Source: Azospirillum brasilense (GTDB taxonomy: Bacteria; Pseudomonadota; Alphaproteobacteria; Azospirillales; Azospirillaceae). Taken from it: a DNA stretch of 64,000 nt. The stretch spans positions 124,001 to 188,000 of the forward strand of contig NZ_QOKV01000006.1 of assembly GCF_008365405.1 (NCBI RefSeq), in the 5' to 3' direction. The position numbers and the translations under genes are program-made. The notes beneath the pieces were generated by a model. That model was not told the origin of the DNA, made no database searches, and was given only the letters and a program-made list of their open reading frames with translations. Positions 17,568 to 25,672 of this stretch are shown in pieces. Every line of letters starts with the position of its first letter. Positions within the stretch are counted from its first letter, which is position 1.

Positions 17568-17640
17568 GAAGTCTGTTCGGGAGGAAACGCAACCAAGTTG
17601 CAGGGGAAGATATGCGTCCGTTAAGGTTAACGGCGCGTAA
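17536..17640 (-). ncRNA. Candidate small RNA with CU-rich (anti-Shine-Dalgarno) loop
   Basis: Read leftwards, this segment has a short hairpin GCAAC-TTG-GTTGC (17589-17601) and then TTTCCTCCCGAAC (about 17575-17587), whose CCTCCC would sit in a small loop closed by GTT/AAC. It ends in a strong intrinsic terminator (GGCGGCTC...GAGCCGCC then TTTTTT). No gene on this strand lies upstream within 8 kb (the - strand is silent from 17640 to 21423), so the terminator must end either a short independent transcript or an antisense RNA. The layout resembles alphaproteobacterial trans-acting RNAs with CCUCCC loops. The 5' end and promoter are not identified. Confidence 0.4.
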
Positions 17641-17808
17641 AGGGCGCTGGGTTTTTCTTTGACTATACTTTTTCGCAAGGGCCGGGCTGCGAATTCGCGC
17701 GTCCACTCCGGACCGGTCTCCCTGCCCTCTCCCAGATCGGCACTGGCCGGGCAGGCCCGCTTCGCGCTATAGGAGGCCCCCTTCCCTTTCACCAGTCACC
17801 GGTCCTCC

Positions 17809-20193
17809 ATGCCGTCCACGTCCATCAGCCAACGCATCGCCGACGAGCTTTCGGTCCGCGAATCCCAGGTCGCCTCGGCCGTCAAGCTGCTCGACGAGGG
17901 ATCGACCGTTCCCTTCATCGCCCGTTACCGCAAGGAGGCCACGGGCGGGCTCGACGACACGCAGCTGCGTACGCTGGAGGAACGGCTGTCCTACCTGCGC
18001 GAGCTTGAGGACCGGCGCGAGGCGATCCTGTCCTCCGTCCGCGAGCAGGACAAGCTGACGCCGGAGCTGGAGCTGCAGATCCGTCAGGCCGACACCAAGA
18101 CGCGCCTGGAAGACCTCTACCTGCCTTACAAGCCGAAGCGCCGCACCAAGGCGCAGATCGCCCGCGAGGCCGGGCTGGAGCCGCTGGCCGACCGGCTGCT
18201 CGCCGACCCGTCCCGCCAGCCGGACGCCGAGGCCGCCGGCTTCGTCAGCGCCGACAAGGGGGTGGCCGATGTCAAGGCGGCGCTGGACGGCGCCCGACAC
18301 ATCCTGGTGGAGCGCTTTGGCGAGGACGCCGAACTGGTCGGCAAGCTGCGCGCGTCGATGGCCGACAAGGGCGTGGTGACCTCCAAGGTGATCGAGGAGA
18401 AGCGGGCGGAGGGCGCCAAATTCTCCGACTATTTCGAATTCGACGAACCCTGGGCGAAGGTGCCCTCGCACCGCGCGCTGGCGCTGTTCCGCGGCCGGAC
18501 GCAGGGCGTGTTGGACATCCGGCTTGACCTGCCGGTCGAGGAGGGCCAACCCCACCCGGCGGAGCGCACCATCGCCGTCCACACCGGCATCCGCGACCAG
18601 GGCCGCCCGGCCGACAAGTGGCTGTCCGACGTGGTGCGCTGGACCTGGAAGCTGAAGATCGGCCCGCACGTCGAGACCGACCTGATGGGCGACCTGCGCG
18701 AGCGCGCGGAGGACGAGGCCATCCGCGTCTTCGCCCGCAACCTGCACGACCTGCTGCTGGCCGCCCCGGCCGGCCCGCGCACCACCATCGGCCTCGACCC
18801 CGGCATCCGCACCGGCGTGAAGGTCGCCGTGGTCGACGCCACGGGCAAGCTGGTCGACACCGCCACCGTCTATCCGCACCAGCCGAGGAACGATTGGGAC
18901 GGCTCGATCGCCGCCATCGCCGCCCTGGCGGTGCGCCACAAGGCGGAGCTGATTTCGATCGGCAACGGCACGGCGAGCCGCGAGACGGACAAGCTGGTCG
19001 CCGACCTGTTTAAGCGCCATCCGGAGCTGAAGCTCACCAAGCTGGTGGTCAGCGAGGCCGGCGCGTCGGTCTATTCGGCCTCCGAGACCGCGGCGGCGGA
19101 GTTCCCGAAGCTGGACGTCAGCCTGCGCGGCGCCGTCTCCATCGCCCGCCGCCTTCAGGATCCGCTGGCCGAGCTGGTGAAGATCGAGCCGAAGTCCATC
19201 GGCGTCGGCCAGTACCAGCACGACGTGTCCGGCGGCAAACTCGCCCGCTCGCTGGACGCGGTGGTTGAGGATTGCGTGAACGCGGTCGGCGTGGACCTGA
19301 ACATGGCGTCCGTCCCCCTGCTCACCCGCGTGTCCGGCCTGAACGAGACGATCGCCCGCAACATCGTGGAGCACCGCGACCGCAACGGCGCTTTCCGCTC
19401 GCGCAAGCAGCTGCTCGACGTGGCGCGCCTCGGCCCGAAGACGTTCGAGCAGGCCGCCGGCTTCCTGCGCATCCGCGAGGGCGACAACCCGCTGGATACC
19501 TCCGCCGTCCACCCCGAAGCCTACCCGTTGGTCGAGCGCATCCTGAAGAAGACCGGCAAGGATCTCGGCAGCGTCATCGGCGACGCCCGATTCCTGCGCG
19601 GGCTGAACGCCGAGGATTTCACCGACGAGCGGTTCGGCGTGCCGACCGTCGAGGACATCCTTAAGGAACTTGAGAAGCCGGGCCGCGACCCCCGCCCCGA
19701 ATTCAAGACCGCCACCTTCCAGGAGGGGGTCGAGGAGTTGAAGGACCTCCAGCCCGGCATGGTTCTGGAAGGGGTGGTGACCAACGTCACCGCCTTCGGC
19801 GCCTTCGTGGACATCGGCGTGCACCAGGACGGTCTGGTCCACATCTCGCAGCTGTCCACCAGCTTCGTCAAGGACCCGCACACCGTCGTGAAGGCCGGTG
19901 ACATCGTGAAGGTCAAGGTGATGGAGGTGGACATCCCGCGCAAGCGCATCGGCCTGACCATGCGCCTGACCGACGCCGCCCCGCGCCCGGAGAAGGGGCA
20001 AGGCCGGGGAGAGGGGCAGCGGGGAGAGGGGCAGCGTGGCGATGACAAGCGACGGGACGACCGCCGCGGCCCGCCGCCCGGCAAGAGCGGCTCGGCTCCG
20101 AAGCCGGCCCCCAAACCGGTGAAGGCCCCCGAGCCCATCAACAACGCTTTCGCCGAAGCCTTCGCACGGGCGCAGGCCGGCAAGAAGCGGTAG
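17809..20193 (+). CDS. tex: Transcription accessory / S1 RNA-binding protein Tex
   Basis: A 794-residue nucleic-acid-binding protein, similar in length to E. coli YhgF and P. aeruginosa Tex. In order: N-terminal helical Tex domain ([17 protein letters not shown], ...[20 protein letters not shown]); YqgF/RNase H-like domain starting [19 protein letters not shown] near residue 325; helix-hairpin-helix pair ([20 protein letters not shown]); and C-terminal S1 domain ([20 protein letters not shown]). The final 70 residues form a charged Gly/Arg/Pro-rich tail ending in KKR that would bind nucleic acid non-specifically. The start ATG at 17809 begins the conserved N-terminus. Confidence 0.96.
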   Translation: MPSTSISQRIADELSVRESQVASAVKLLDEGSTVPFIARYRKEATGGLDDTQLRTLEERLSYLRELEDRREAILSSVREQDKLTPELELQIRQADTKTRLEDLYLPYKPKRRTKAQIAREAGLEPLADRLLADPSRQPDAEAAGFVSADKGVADVKAALDGARHILVERFGEDAELVGKLRASMADKGVVTSKVIEEKRAEGAKFSDYFEFDEPWAKVPSHRALALFRGRTQGVLDIRLDLPVEEGQPHPAERTIAVHTGIRDQGRPADKWLSDVVRWTWKLKIGPHVETDLMGDLRERAEDEAIRVFARNLHDLLLAAPAGPRTTIGLDPGIRTGVKVAVVDATGKLVDTATVYPHQPRNDWDGSIAAIAALAVRHKAELISIGNGTASRETDKLVADLFKRHPELKLTKLVVSEAGASVYSASETAAAEFPKLDVSLRGAVSIARRLQDPLAELVKIEPKSIGVGQYQHDVSGGKLARSLDAVVEDCVNAVGVDLNMASVPLLTRVSGLNETIARNIVEHRDRNGAFRSRKQLLDVARLGPKTFEQAAGFLRIREGDNPLDTSAVHPEAYPLVERILKKTGKDLGSVIGDARFLRGLNAEDFTDERFGVPTVEDILKELEKPGRDPRPEFKTATFQEGVEELKDLQPGMVLEGVVTNVTAFGAFVDIGVHQDGLVHISQLSTSFVKDPHTVVKAGDIVKVKVMEVDIPRKRIGLTMRLTDAAPRPEKGQGRGEGQRGEGQRGDDKRRDDRRGPPPGKSGSAPKPAPKPVKAPEPINNAFAEAFARAQAGKKR

Positions 20194-20203
20194 GCTCCTC
20201 ACA

Positions 20204-20243
20204 CATGGGGAGCGTCCCGCCACACGCCGGCACTCTCCCCATG
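20204..20243 (+). terminator. Hairpin downstream of tex
   Basis: CATGGGGAG (20204-20212) is exactly complementary to CTCCCCATG (20235-20243), 10 bases after the tex stop codon. There is no T run after the stem, so it may act as an mRNA 3'-end stabiliser or weak terminator. Confidence 0.4.
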
Positions 20244-20297
20244 GACGGTTCGCGCGCCAAAGGCTAGTGTGCACCGACGCCAACCGCATAGGCGCCC

Positions 20298-21407
20298 ATG
20301 CTCTCTTCGGCAACCCGAATCGTCGGCCTGTACACGGGCCTCGCCACCGCCTGGGTGGTGGGGTCCGACCGCTTTTTGGACGCCGCCGGTCTGGGCGAGG
20401 TGGTGCTGATCCAGAACGTCAAGGGCACCGCCTTCGTCCTGTTCACTGCGCTGGTCTTGTGGGGCTTCCTGCGCCAGGAGTTCCAGCGCCGAACCCGCTC
20501 GGAGGACGCCTTGCGTTCCACGCTGGACCGGCTGGCGCAGTCGGAGGCCGATCTCCGCTCGGTCATCGAGAAGTTGCCGGATGCCTTTTTCCGCACGGAT
20601 CTCGATGGGCGGATCAGCATGGCCTCCCCGCAGTTCGCGCGGGAATTCGGGCTGACACCCGAGGCGGTGATCGGCACCCGCATCGCCGACCATTACGTGG
20701 AGGAGGACGGGCGCGCCAAGTTCCTTGCGGCGCTGGAGGAATCGGACGGCGAAGTCCGCGACCACCGCATGCCGATGCGGCGACAGGACGGCACCACCTT
20801 CTGGATTTCCGCCAACGCCTACATTCGCCGCGACCCCGCCGGGCGTCGCATCGGCATCGAGGGAATCGCCCGCAACACCACCGCACAGCACCATCTGGAG
20901 GAACGGCTGCGCTACCTCGCCGGGCATGACGCGCTGACCGGGCTGTGCAATCGCATCCGCTTCGAAGACCGGCTGGAACACGCCATCACCCGCGCCAAGC
21001 GGGAGGACAAGAGCTTCGCCCTGCTTTTCCTCGACCTCGACGGCTTCAAGGAGGTCAACGACACCCACGGGCACCACAAGGGCGACGAGGTGCTGGTGAC
21101 CACCGCCCAACGCCTGTCCGGCGCGCTGCGCAACAGCGACACCACCGCCCGCATCGGCGGCGACGAATTCGCCGTCCTTCTGGAGGGGGACATCTCCGTC
21201 GAGGACGCCCGGGCCGTGGCGGAAAAAGTCATCGACTCCATCGACCGGCCCCTGCCCGGCCTTGACCTGTCGGTGTCGGCCAGCGTGGGCATGGCCTTCT
21301 TTCCATCGGACGGCGCCGATGCCGGTGTTCTGCTGCGCTGTGCCGATCAGGCCATGTACCGCGCCAAGCGTCTGGGCAAGAATCGGCTGGAACTGGGCAC
21401 CGCCTGA
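20298..21407 (+). CDS. Membrane-associated PAS-GGDEF diguanylate cyclase
   Basis: A 369-residue protein predicted to make cyclic di-GMP from two GTP. Two short hydrophobic segments lie at the N-terminus (about 7-21 and 45-58), then a coiled stretch, a PAS domain (about 85-200: DLRSVIEKLPDAFFRTDLDGRISMAS) and a GGDEF domain. The active-site motif GGDEF is at residues 287-291 and is intact. An RxxD inhibitory site (Arg278-Asp281) lies five residues before it, so product feedback inhibition is expected. No EAL domain is present. It stands alone, convergent with the lysE-like gene. Confidence 0.92.
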   Translation: MLSSATRIVGLYTGLATAWVVGSDRFLDAAGLGEVVLIQNVKGTAFVLFTALVLWGFLRQEFQRRTRSEDALRSTLDRLAQSEADLRSVIEKLPDAFFRTDLDGRISMASPQFAREFGLTPEAVIGTRIADHYVEEDGRAKFLAALEESDGEVRDHRMPMRRQDGTTFWISANAYIRRDPAGRRIGIEGIARNTTAQHHLEERLRYLAGHDALTGLCNRIRFEDRLEHAITRAKREDKSFALLFLDLDGFKEVNDTHGHHKGDEVLVTTAQRLSGALRNSDTTARIGGDEFAVLLEGDISVEDARAVAEKVIDSIDRPLPGLDLSVSASVGMAFFPSDGADAGVLLRCADQAMYRAKRLGKNRLELGTA

Positions 21408-21422
21408 GCGGGACTGCGGACG

Positions 21423-22058
21423 TCAAGACGGCTTGGCCGCGTCCATCACCAACCGAATGCCCAGCGCACCGATGACCGAGGCCGCCAGCCGGTCGATCCA
21501 CGCCTTGGACCGCAGATAGGCGGCGCGGGGGCGGCCGGCGGAGAAAGCCACGGCGACGATGGCGTACCAGCCCGTCTCGACCAGGAACACGGCGGGCGGC
21601 AGGGCCAGCAGAATCCAGGCCGGCGGGGATACCGGCAGAAGGGCGGCGAAGATGCTGGCGTAGACGACGGCGGTCTTCGGGTTGCTGATCTGCGTCGCCA
21701 AACCGATCCCGAAGGAGCGCAAGGTGCCGTGGGAATTGGCGGGCCCATCCGGAACGCGTATCGGCTCCGCCGCCCCCCGCCAGATTCGCACCGCCAGATG
21801 AACGAGATAAAGGCCGCCAGCGACCTTCAGAATCAGATAGAGCCACCCGACCTGGATCAGCAGGGCGTTCAGACCGAGGAGGGCCAAGGTGGCAAAGGCG
21901 ACGCCGCCCAAGCCCATGCCGAGGGCGGAGGCGAGCCCGGCACGGCGCGACACGGCGATGGAGGTGCGCGCCACCAGGACGAAGCTGGGACCGGGACTGA
22001 TGGCGCCGATGGCCAAGGCGCCGAGGATGCTCAAAAGGGCAAGAACGGACCCATCCAT
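21423..22058 (-). CDS. LysE/RhtB family amino-acid exporter
   Basis: A 211-residue inner-membrane protein with six hydrophobic segments, the typical size of the LysE/RhtB superfamily that exports amino acids such as threonine, homoserine or lysine. The N-terminal signature AIGAISPGPSFVLVARTSI matches the conserved GxxPGP motif. The second half includes NPKTAVVYASIFAALLP, another family hallmark. The substrate cannot be deduced. It ends 15 bases from the convergent diguanylate cyclase gene. Confidence 0.9.
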   Translation of the reverse strand: MDGSVLALLSILGALAIGAISPGPSFVLVARTSIAVSRRAGLASALGMGLGGVAFATLALLGLNALLIQVGWLYLILKVAGGLYLVHLAVRIWRGAAEPIRVPDGPANSHGTLRSFGIGLATQISNPKTAVVYASIFAALLPVSPPAWILLALPPAVFLVETGWYAIVAVAFSAGRPRAAYLRSKAWIDRLAASVIGALGIRLVMDAAKPS

Positions 22059-22147
22059 GGCTGCGGCTCCGCTGTTCGGGGAAACCGCAGTTTATGAGTG
22101 GTGAACGGGATCGTCAGCCGACAAAATGGTCGCGGCGCCCCGCCCGC

Positions 22148-22468
22148 TCACTCCGCGGCCATCAGAAAGCTCGCGCCGTGGTGGGTGCGCGGGGGCATGT
22201 CAGGGAGACCGATCGTCCGCCCGACCTCTTCGGTCGTCGGCTGACGCCGGTAGGTCTCCACATAGCGGTCGAGGGCGGCGAGGCACTCGGCGATCGAACC
22301 GGAACCGACGGCCCGGCAGTCCTCGAAGGCATGCGGGTCGGGGCGGAACCAGTGGGTGATGTAGCCGTCCTCGGTCCCGTTCAGGGTGAGTGTCAGGGCA
22401 AAGCGTCCCTCATGCCCGATCCGGGCGTGGGCCGCGCGCAGCCGGGACTGGACCTCTTCGATGGTCAT
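22148..22468 (-). CDS. Hypothetical protein, last gene of phage-type recombination module (106 aa)
   Basis: A 106-residue soluble protein (MTIEEVQSRLRAAHARIG...). It has a beta-rich middle (RFALTLTLNGTEDGYITHWF) followed by a helical part with CLAALDRYVETYR. No family recognised. It runs in the same direction as, and 38 bases after, the other small gene and the annealing-protein gene, so it is probably co-transcribed with them. Its size and setting fit accessory genes of phage early operons. Confidence 0.65.
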   Translation of the reverse strand: MTIEEVQSRLRAAHARIGHEGRFALTLTLNGTEDGYITHWFRPDPHAFEDCRAVGSGSIAECLAALDRYVETYRRQPTTEEVGRTIGLPDMPPRTHHGASFLMAAE

Positions 22469-22506
22469 GGCGCGTGCTTCCTTCTAAACATCAGGCGGCC
22501 TTTCGA

Positions 22507-22821
22507 TCACGCGGCGTGGCGGAGCAGCCGGTCTTCCAGGCTGCGCGCCCATTCGGCGTCGTGGGCCAGCGATTCCACCAGCAGGCGGGCCGGGCCGGCC
22601 GCGTCCGCCGGGGTATCGGGGCGGAGCAGCCCGGCCAGCCGCATGGCCAGCGATTCCGCCTCCGCCTCGACCCAGCGGGCATAGTGCTTGCGGCGTTCCG
22701 CCTCGTTCCAATACCAGCGCGGAAGCTGGGGGTGGCTGCGCTCCATCTCGCCTTCCCAGGCGCTCATGCGGAACAGACCGCTGGGGGAGCGTTCGGTGGT
22801 AGTGCTTGTTGCGGGTGTCAT
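22507..22821 (-). CDS. Hypothetical protein of phage-type recombination module (104 aa)
   Basis: A 104-residue protein (MTPATSTTTERSPSGLF...) rich in Trp, Arg and Glu in its centre (LPRWYWNEAERRKHYARWVEAEAES) and ending in a helical segment with basic residues (SLEDRLLRHAA). No family recognised. It lies 38 bases downstream of the annealing-protein gene on the same strand and is likely part of that operon. Confidence 0.65.
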   Translation of the reverse strand: MTPATSTTTERSPSGLFRMSAWEGEMERSHPQLPRWYWNEAERRKHYARWVEAEAESLAMRLAGLLRPDTPADAAGPARLLVESLAHDAEWARSLEDRLLRHAA

Positions 22822-22859
22822 TCAGGGCTTCTCCCTTCCACGCCGCAGAGTAGCGTGGC

Positions 22860-23666
22860 TCAGGCGGCCTCCAGATCGCCGCCCTCGTCGTCGTCTTGCT
22901 CGAGGATTTCCGCCTTCTTCTGGGCGAACAGGCTGGTGATGCGGTGCTGGGCCGTGCGGTCCACCGTGCCGATCTCACGCAGGCGGGTGCCGGCGCCGGT
23001 GCGCCACAGCTCCTCCAGGTCGTCCAGGTCCAGGCAGGCGCCGAGCCGCTTGCGGATCTCCTCCTCGAAGGCGGCGATGGCGGTCGGCTGAAGGTCCGGG
23101 TTGGACTTGGCGGCATAGAAGGCCTCGGCCTCCTCCCGGTACTTGCTGTCGTCGAACTGGCCCATATGCACGTCGGCGGCGAGACCGAGTTGGACGAGGC
23201 ATTTGCCCACCGCGTCGGTCATCGACATTTTGAAGCACTCGTCATCGGGCGCCTCGATGCCGTTGCGGCGGCGGACCATCTCCGTGCCGCCCCACTGCGG
23301 GCCGGTCCAGCATTTCTCGCCCGTTTCCGGGTCGAGGTACCAGACGCGAGCGCAGATGAAGATCATGCGTTCGGCGATGGTCCAATCCATCTGCTCATAG
23401 CCCCAACCCTTGCCGACCGGACCGAACACCTCGGTCATCATCATCAGCCGCCAGGTCGGGTCGATCTGCGTGCCGCGGAAGCCGCCGGAGCGGGTGAAGG
23501 GCTTGGTCGCCTTCGGGTCCGTCCGCTTCAGCCGGTTCCACAAATGCATGGGGTCCGGGGCGGCGGGGCCCACGGTGGCGGTCTGGGAACCCGCGATCTT
23601 CGGAGCGGCCGTGCTGACGGTCTTCTCGGTTTCGGCAACGGTGTCGGTCTTGCTCATGCGTCCCAT
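22860..23666 (-). CDS. Rad52/Mgm101-like single-strand annealing protein (phage-type)
   Basis: About 268 residues. The core TKPFTRSGGFRGTQIDPTW-x-LMMMTEVFGPVGKGWGYE recalls the FGPGGWGL region of Mgm101 and Rad52-fold annealing proteins. A later segment TDAVGKCLVQLGLAADVHMGQFDDSKY matches the DAxxKALxxLGxxxDV...G..D pattern seen in phage annealing proteins. The acidic C-terminus (EQDDDEGGDLEAA) is like the tail of SSB-like proteins. Such proteins coat 3' single strands made by a partner exonuclease and anneal them; the exonuclease gene lies 34 bases upstream. The start may be ATG 23666 or ATG 23657. Family assignment is by eye and moderately sure. Confidence 0.7.
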   Translation of the reverse strand: MGRMSKTDTVAETEKTVSTAAPKIAGSQTATVGPAAPDPMHLWNRLKRTDPKATKPFTRSGGFRGTQIDPTWRLMMMTEVFGPVGKGWGYEQMDWTIAERMIFICARVWYLDPETGEKCWTGPQWGGTEMVRRRNGIEAPDDECFKMSMTDAVGKCLVQLGLAADVHMGQFDDSKYREEAEAFYAAKSNPDLQPTAIAAFEEEIRKRLGACLDLDDLEELWRTGAGTRLREIGTVDRTAQHRITSLFAQKKAEILEQDDDEGGDLEAA

Positions 23667-23700
23667 GGTCGTCGGGTTCCCCTTTTGGCAAGCATTTTGG

Positions 23701-24642
23701 TCAGTAGCGTTCGTCTCTCCCCTCACCCCAGCCGCCGCTGAGCACAGCGTCCAGGGTCGGGTCAGGGGACGGATCAGCCGTGGCGGGCTGCCACGGTTCG
23801 GCGGTGTCGAGCGCCCGCCGTGGCGGCGCGCCGTAGCGCAGCGACAGGCGTCCCTCGCGGTCACGGGCGAGGTAAAGGCCGCGGCCCGGCTCCTCCCCGG
23901 CCACAAAGGCGATGCGCGCGTCGGCGGGCATCAGCGCCTTCAGGGCGGTCTCCGCCTCGCGGACGACGAGGGCGGCGGCGCGGCGGTCCACCAGCTCCGC
24001 GGCCAGGGCGGCGAAGCGGTTGTGCCGGGCCATGTCGACCACCCGTCGGGTCTCGTAGGATGGCGCGTCCGCAGGCAACGGATCGCCGGGCTCAACATCG
24101 TTGGCGACGTGCCACCAGAAGGCGTCCAGCGTCGCCATCAGCCGCCCGCAATCCGCTTCCCGACGCGGAACGCGGACAAGCGCGTGGCCGGTGGGGCGCA
24201 GGATGGACAGCATCGCCCGATCCAGCCCGGTGACCACCAGTTGGTGCTGGACCTGCCAGTGGTAGCGTTGGGCCAGCTCCGCATCCGTTTGGAAGCCGCC
24301 GGTGAATTTCGCCTCCACCAGCGTGTCCGGCGCGCCGCTGTCCGTGTCGCCCTCCCAGGTCAGGAAATCCGGGTGAGCAACCATCCAGTCATGCTCCGGA
24401 TGGACCCAGGTCCGTTCCGCCGGCACGCAGCGAAGGCCGGTGACCTTCTCCACGAAGCGCGGGTGAAGATGCTCGGTCGCGATGCCGATCTGCACCGCGG
24501 CGACGAGGCCCAGATCGGCGGGAGCCGACCGTCCCGTCTTCTCGCGCCACAGGTTCAGCCAGTCGCCCGCCATGATGCGGGTGGCGTCGGAAGACCCGAT
24601 CCGCCCTGCCCGCGCGGCGCGCTGCGCGTCCGTAATCGCCAT
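23701..24642 (-). CDS. YqaJ/lambda-exonuclease-type viral recombinase nuclease
   Basis: A 313-residue PD-(D/E)XK nuclease. Signatures: RIGSSDATRIM near the N-terminus, LWREKTGR, the G-x-ATEHLHP segment with Glu57, catalytic Asp92 (AHPDFL), then E110-A-K112 (VEAKF) and the YHWQVQHQL glutamine motif. It would degrade one strand of dsDNA 5'-3', giving 3' tails for the annealing protein encoded just downstream. Start at 24642 (AGGGGA just before) is preferred over ATG 24723 because a -35/-10 pair (24760-24765 / 24737-24742) would put the transcript start between them. A perfect LexA box abuts that -35. Confidence 0.85.
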   Translation of the reverse strand: MAITDAQRAARAGRIGSSDATRIMAGDWLNLWREKTGRSAPADLGLVAAVQIGIATEHLHPRFVEKVTGLRCVPAERTWVHPEHDWMVAHPDFLTWEGDTDSGAPDTLVEAKFTGGFQTDAELAQRYHWQVQHQLVVTGLDRAMLSILRPTGHALVRVPRREADCGRLMATLDAFWWHVANDVEPGDPLPADAPSYETRRVVDMARHNRFAALAAELVDRRAAALVVREAETALKALMPADARIAFVAGEEPGRGLYLARDREGRLSLRYGAPPRRALDTAEPWQPATADPSPDPTLDAVLSGGWGEGRDERY

Positions 24643-24736
24643 TCCCCTGCCGGCCCCCAGCCGTTTCTCTGCGTCTCTGGCTTCGAGTCGATGCGTCTTC
24701 GCAGCGCCATCGCCGTTAACCATAAACCGTATCGTG

Positions 24737-24780
24737 AATATGGGCTGCGAACACGCAGGATTCAAGAACAAAAAGAGAAC
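24737..24780 (-). promoter_or_regulatory. LexA (SOS) box and promoter of the exonuclease/annealing operon
   Basis: GAACAAAAAGAGAAC at 24766-24780 is a perfect GAAC-N7-GAAC, i.e. GTTC-N7-GTTC reading leftwards, the known LexA-binding motif of alphaproteobacteria. Directly downstream on the - strand are TTGAAT (24765-24760) and CATATT (24742-24737) with a 17-base spacer, a plausible sigma70-type promoter. LexA bound here would abut the -35 element and repress the operon until DNA damage. Confidence 0.65.
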
Positions 24781-24933
24781 CTGCGGCTTGGCCGTAGGAT
24801 CGAATCTTCGAACCTTTTCAAAAAACTAAGTAGAATGCAGCGCGGCCGCGGTCTCGCTGTGACCGAATCGGGCGACTCGGCACAAATGGTTATGGATTCG
24901 TGGCGTCAAAGGGGGTTGTAAAAAAGAATTTCA

Positions 24934-24957
24934 CCGCCGGGATTGGCGGCTTTTCTT
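24934..24957. terminator. Hairpin terminator after the repressor gene
   Basis: CCGCC (24934-24938) pairs with GGCGG (24945-24949). On the + strand CTTTTCTT follows at once; on the - strand, the direction of the repressor gene, a run of six T residues follows after a 7-base gap (A run around 24920-24925). The short stem makes it a modest terminator, probably for the repressor transcript. Confidence 0.4.
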
Positions 24958-24982
24958 CCAGATTCCCGCCAAATACACGCGA

Positions 24983-25618
24983 TCAGGCGCGCAGGCAGCG
25001 CGTGATGTGAACCGCGACCCCCGCGACGTTGGCGCGCTCGATGGGCGTCGGGCGGCAGCCGGGGTCGGTGCTGACCGGCAGCAGATGGGGCGGGAAGAAG
25101 CGGTAGCCGCACACCGTTCCGTCGCCCACCGTAACCACCACGTCGCCGGCTTGCGGGGCCAGCACGTCCAACGGTTCCAGCACCACGCAGTCGTCCGGCA
25201 GGACTCCGGCGGCGTTGAGGCTCGAGGAGGCGATGGTCAGCGCGAAGGCGCGGCGCGACGCCGGACGGTCCACGGCAATGCCTCGCGCCCCGCCCGTCAG
25301 GGCTGCGGCGATGAAGGCTTCCCCGGCCCTTCGCCCCAACTCCAGAAAGTCATGCACCTGTTCGACGGACAGCAGAGGCACCCGTGCCACGGCGGGATAG
25401 GCGGCCTCATCGAGAAAGCGCGGCTCGGAACCGGCGACGCGGGCCAAGCGGCCCAGGGTTTCCGCGCTGGGAACGCTGCCCCGCGCCGGGTCGCGCAGGA
25501 AGCGCGTGATGTTGGTCGGCGTGACCTCGGCCAGCCGCGCCCAGGCCCCGGCGCTCCAGCCCTGGGCCTCCATCACGCCGGTCATCCAGCGCAGGATCGC
25601 CCGCCGCGTGTCGTCCAT
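24983..25618 (-). CDS. CI/LexA-like repressor: HTH plus S24-type C-terminal domain
   Basis: A 211-residue protein starting at ATG 25618 behind GGGAGGA at a 7-base spacing. Residues 18-45 form an HTH (AQGWSAGAWARLAEVTPTNITRFLRDP). The C-terminal part resembles the LexA/CI/UmuD dimerisation-protease fold (LTIASSSLNAAGVLPDDCVVLEP, PQAGDVVVTVGDGTVCGYRFFP). Ser133 aligns with the protease serine, but the usual lysine position reads Cys/Gly (TVCGYR), so self-cleavage may be lost. It lies upstream of the exonuclease operon on the same strand and has its own LexA box, so it is likely the module's regulator. It is not the housekeeping LexA, whose N-terminus is very different. Confidence 0.82.
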   Translation of the reverse strand: MDDTRRAILRWMTGVMEAQGWSAGAWARLAEVTPTNITRFLRDPARGSVPSAETLGRLARVAGSEPRFLDEAAYPAVARVPLLSVEQVHDFLELGRRAGEAFIAAALTGGARGIAVDRPASRRAFALTIASSSLNAAGVLPDDCVVLEPLDVLAPQAGDVVVTVGDGTVCGYRFFPPHLLPVSTDPGCRPTPIERANVAGVAVHITRCLRA

Positions 25619-25657
25619 ACTGCCGTCCTCCCGCCGAAAGAGCGCCCTTATAAGAGA

Positions 25658-25672
25658 GAACGTTGAAGGAAC
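25658..25672 (-). promoter_or_regulatory. LexA (SOS) box upstream of the repressor gene
   Basis: GAACGTTGAAGGAAC is another perfect GAAC-N7-GAAC. It sits 39 bases before the repressor start codon, with a TTATAA -10-like element (25653-25648) immediately downstream, so a bound LexA would cover the core promoter. Confidence 0.6.

Larger units (their letters stand above)
17413..17808. other. 396-bp intergenic region between divergent hyfB-like gene and tex
   Basis: No protein gene is credible here. The region holds, from left to right: the hyfB upstream segment; a leftward intrinsic terminator (17536-17567) that ends a candidate small RNA; a palindrome CCGTTAAGGTTAACGG at 17618-17633; a T-rich stretch near 17651-17675; and the tex leader. 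A 16-codon ORF at 17612 on the + strand has an AGGGGA in front but no other support. Confidence 0.6.
24643..24982. other. 340-bp regulatory intergenic region of the recombination module
   Basis: This region is noticeably richer in A/T than its surroundings and has no credible gene. It contains the promoter and LexA box of the exonuclease operon (24737-24780) and a GC-rich hairpin with T runs on both sides (24934-24957) just after the repressor gene. The stretch from 24781 to 24930 between them shows nothing else recognisable. Confidence 0.6.

Noticed and set aside
10153..17640. Very long + strand reading frames opposite the hyf-like genes (for example 12392-14248 and 15385-17640)
   Set aside because: They are antisense shadows of real genes in GC-rich DNA: Gln/Arg/His-rich translations without any family motif, whereas the - strand encodes clear membrane subunits.
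17612..17662. 16-codon leader peptide on the + strand with AGGGGA upstream
   Set aside because: Too short, not followed by an attenuator on that strand, and it overlaps the candidate small RNA; no codon pattern suggests control by an amino acid.
24780..24830. tRNA-like TTCGAA/GATTCGA motif in the intergenic region near the exonuclease gene
   Set aside because: No acceptor stem or anticodon arm can be folded around it.
22148..25618. Complete prophage
   Set aside because: No integrase, att-like repeats, packaging or structural genes are present; only the recombination and regulation genes are seen.
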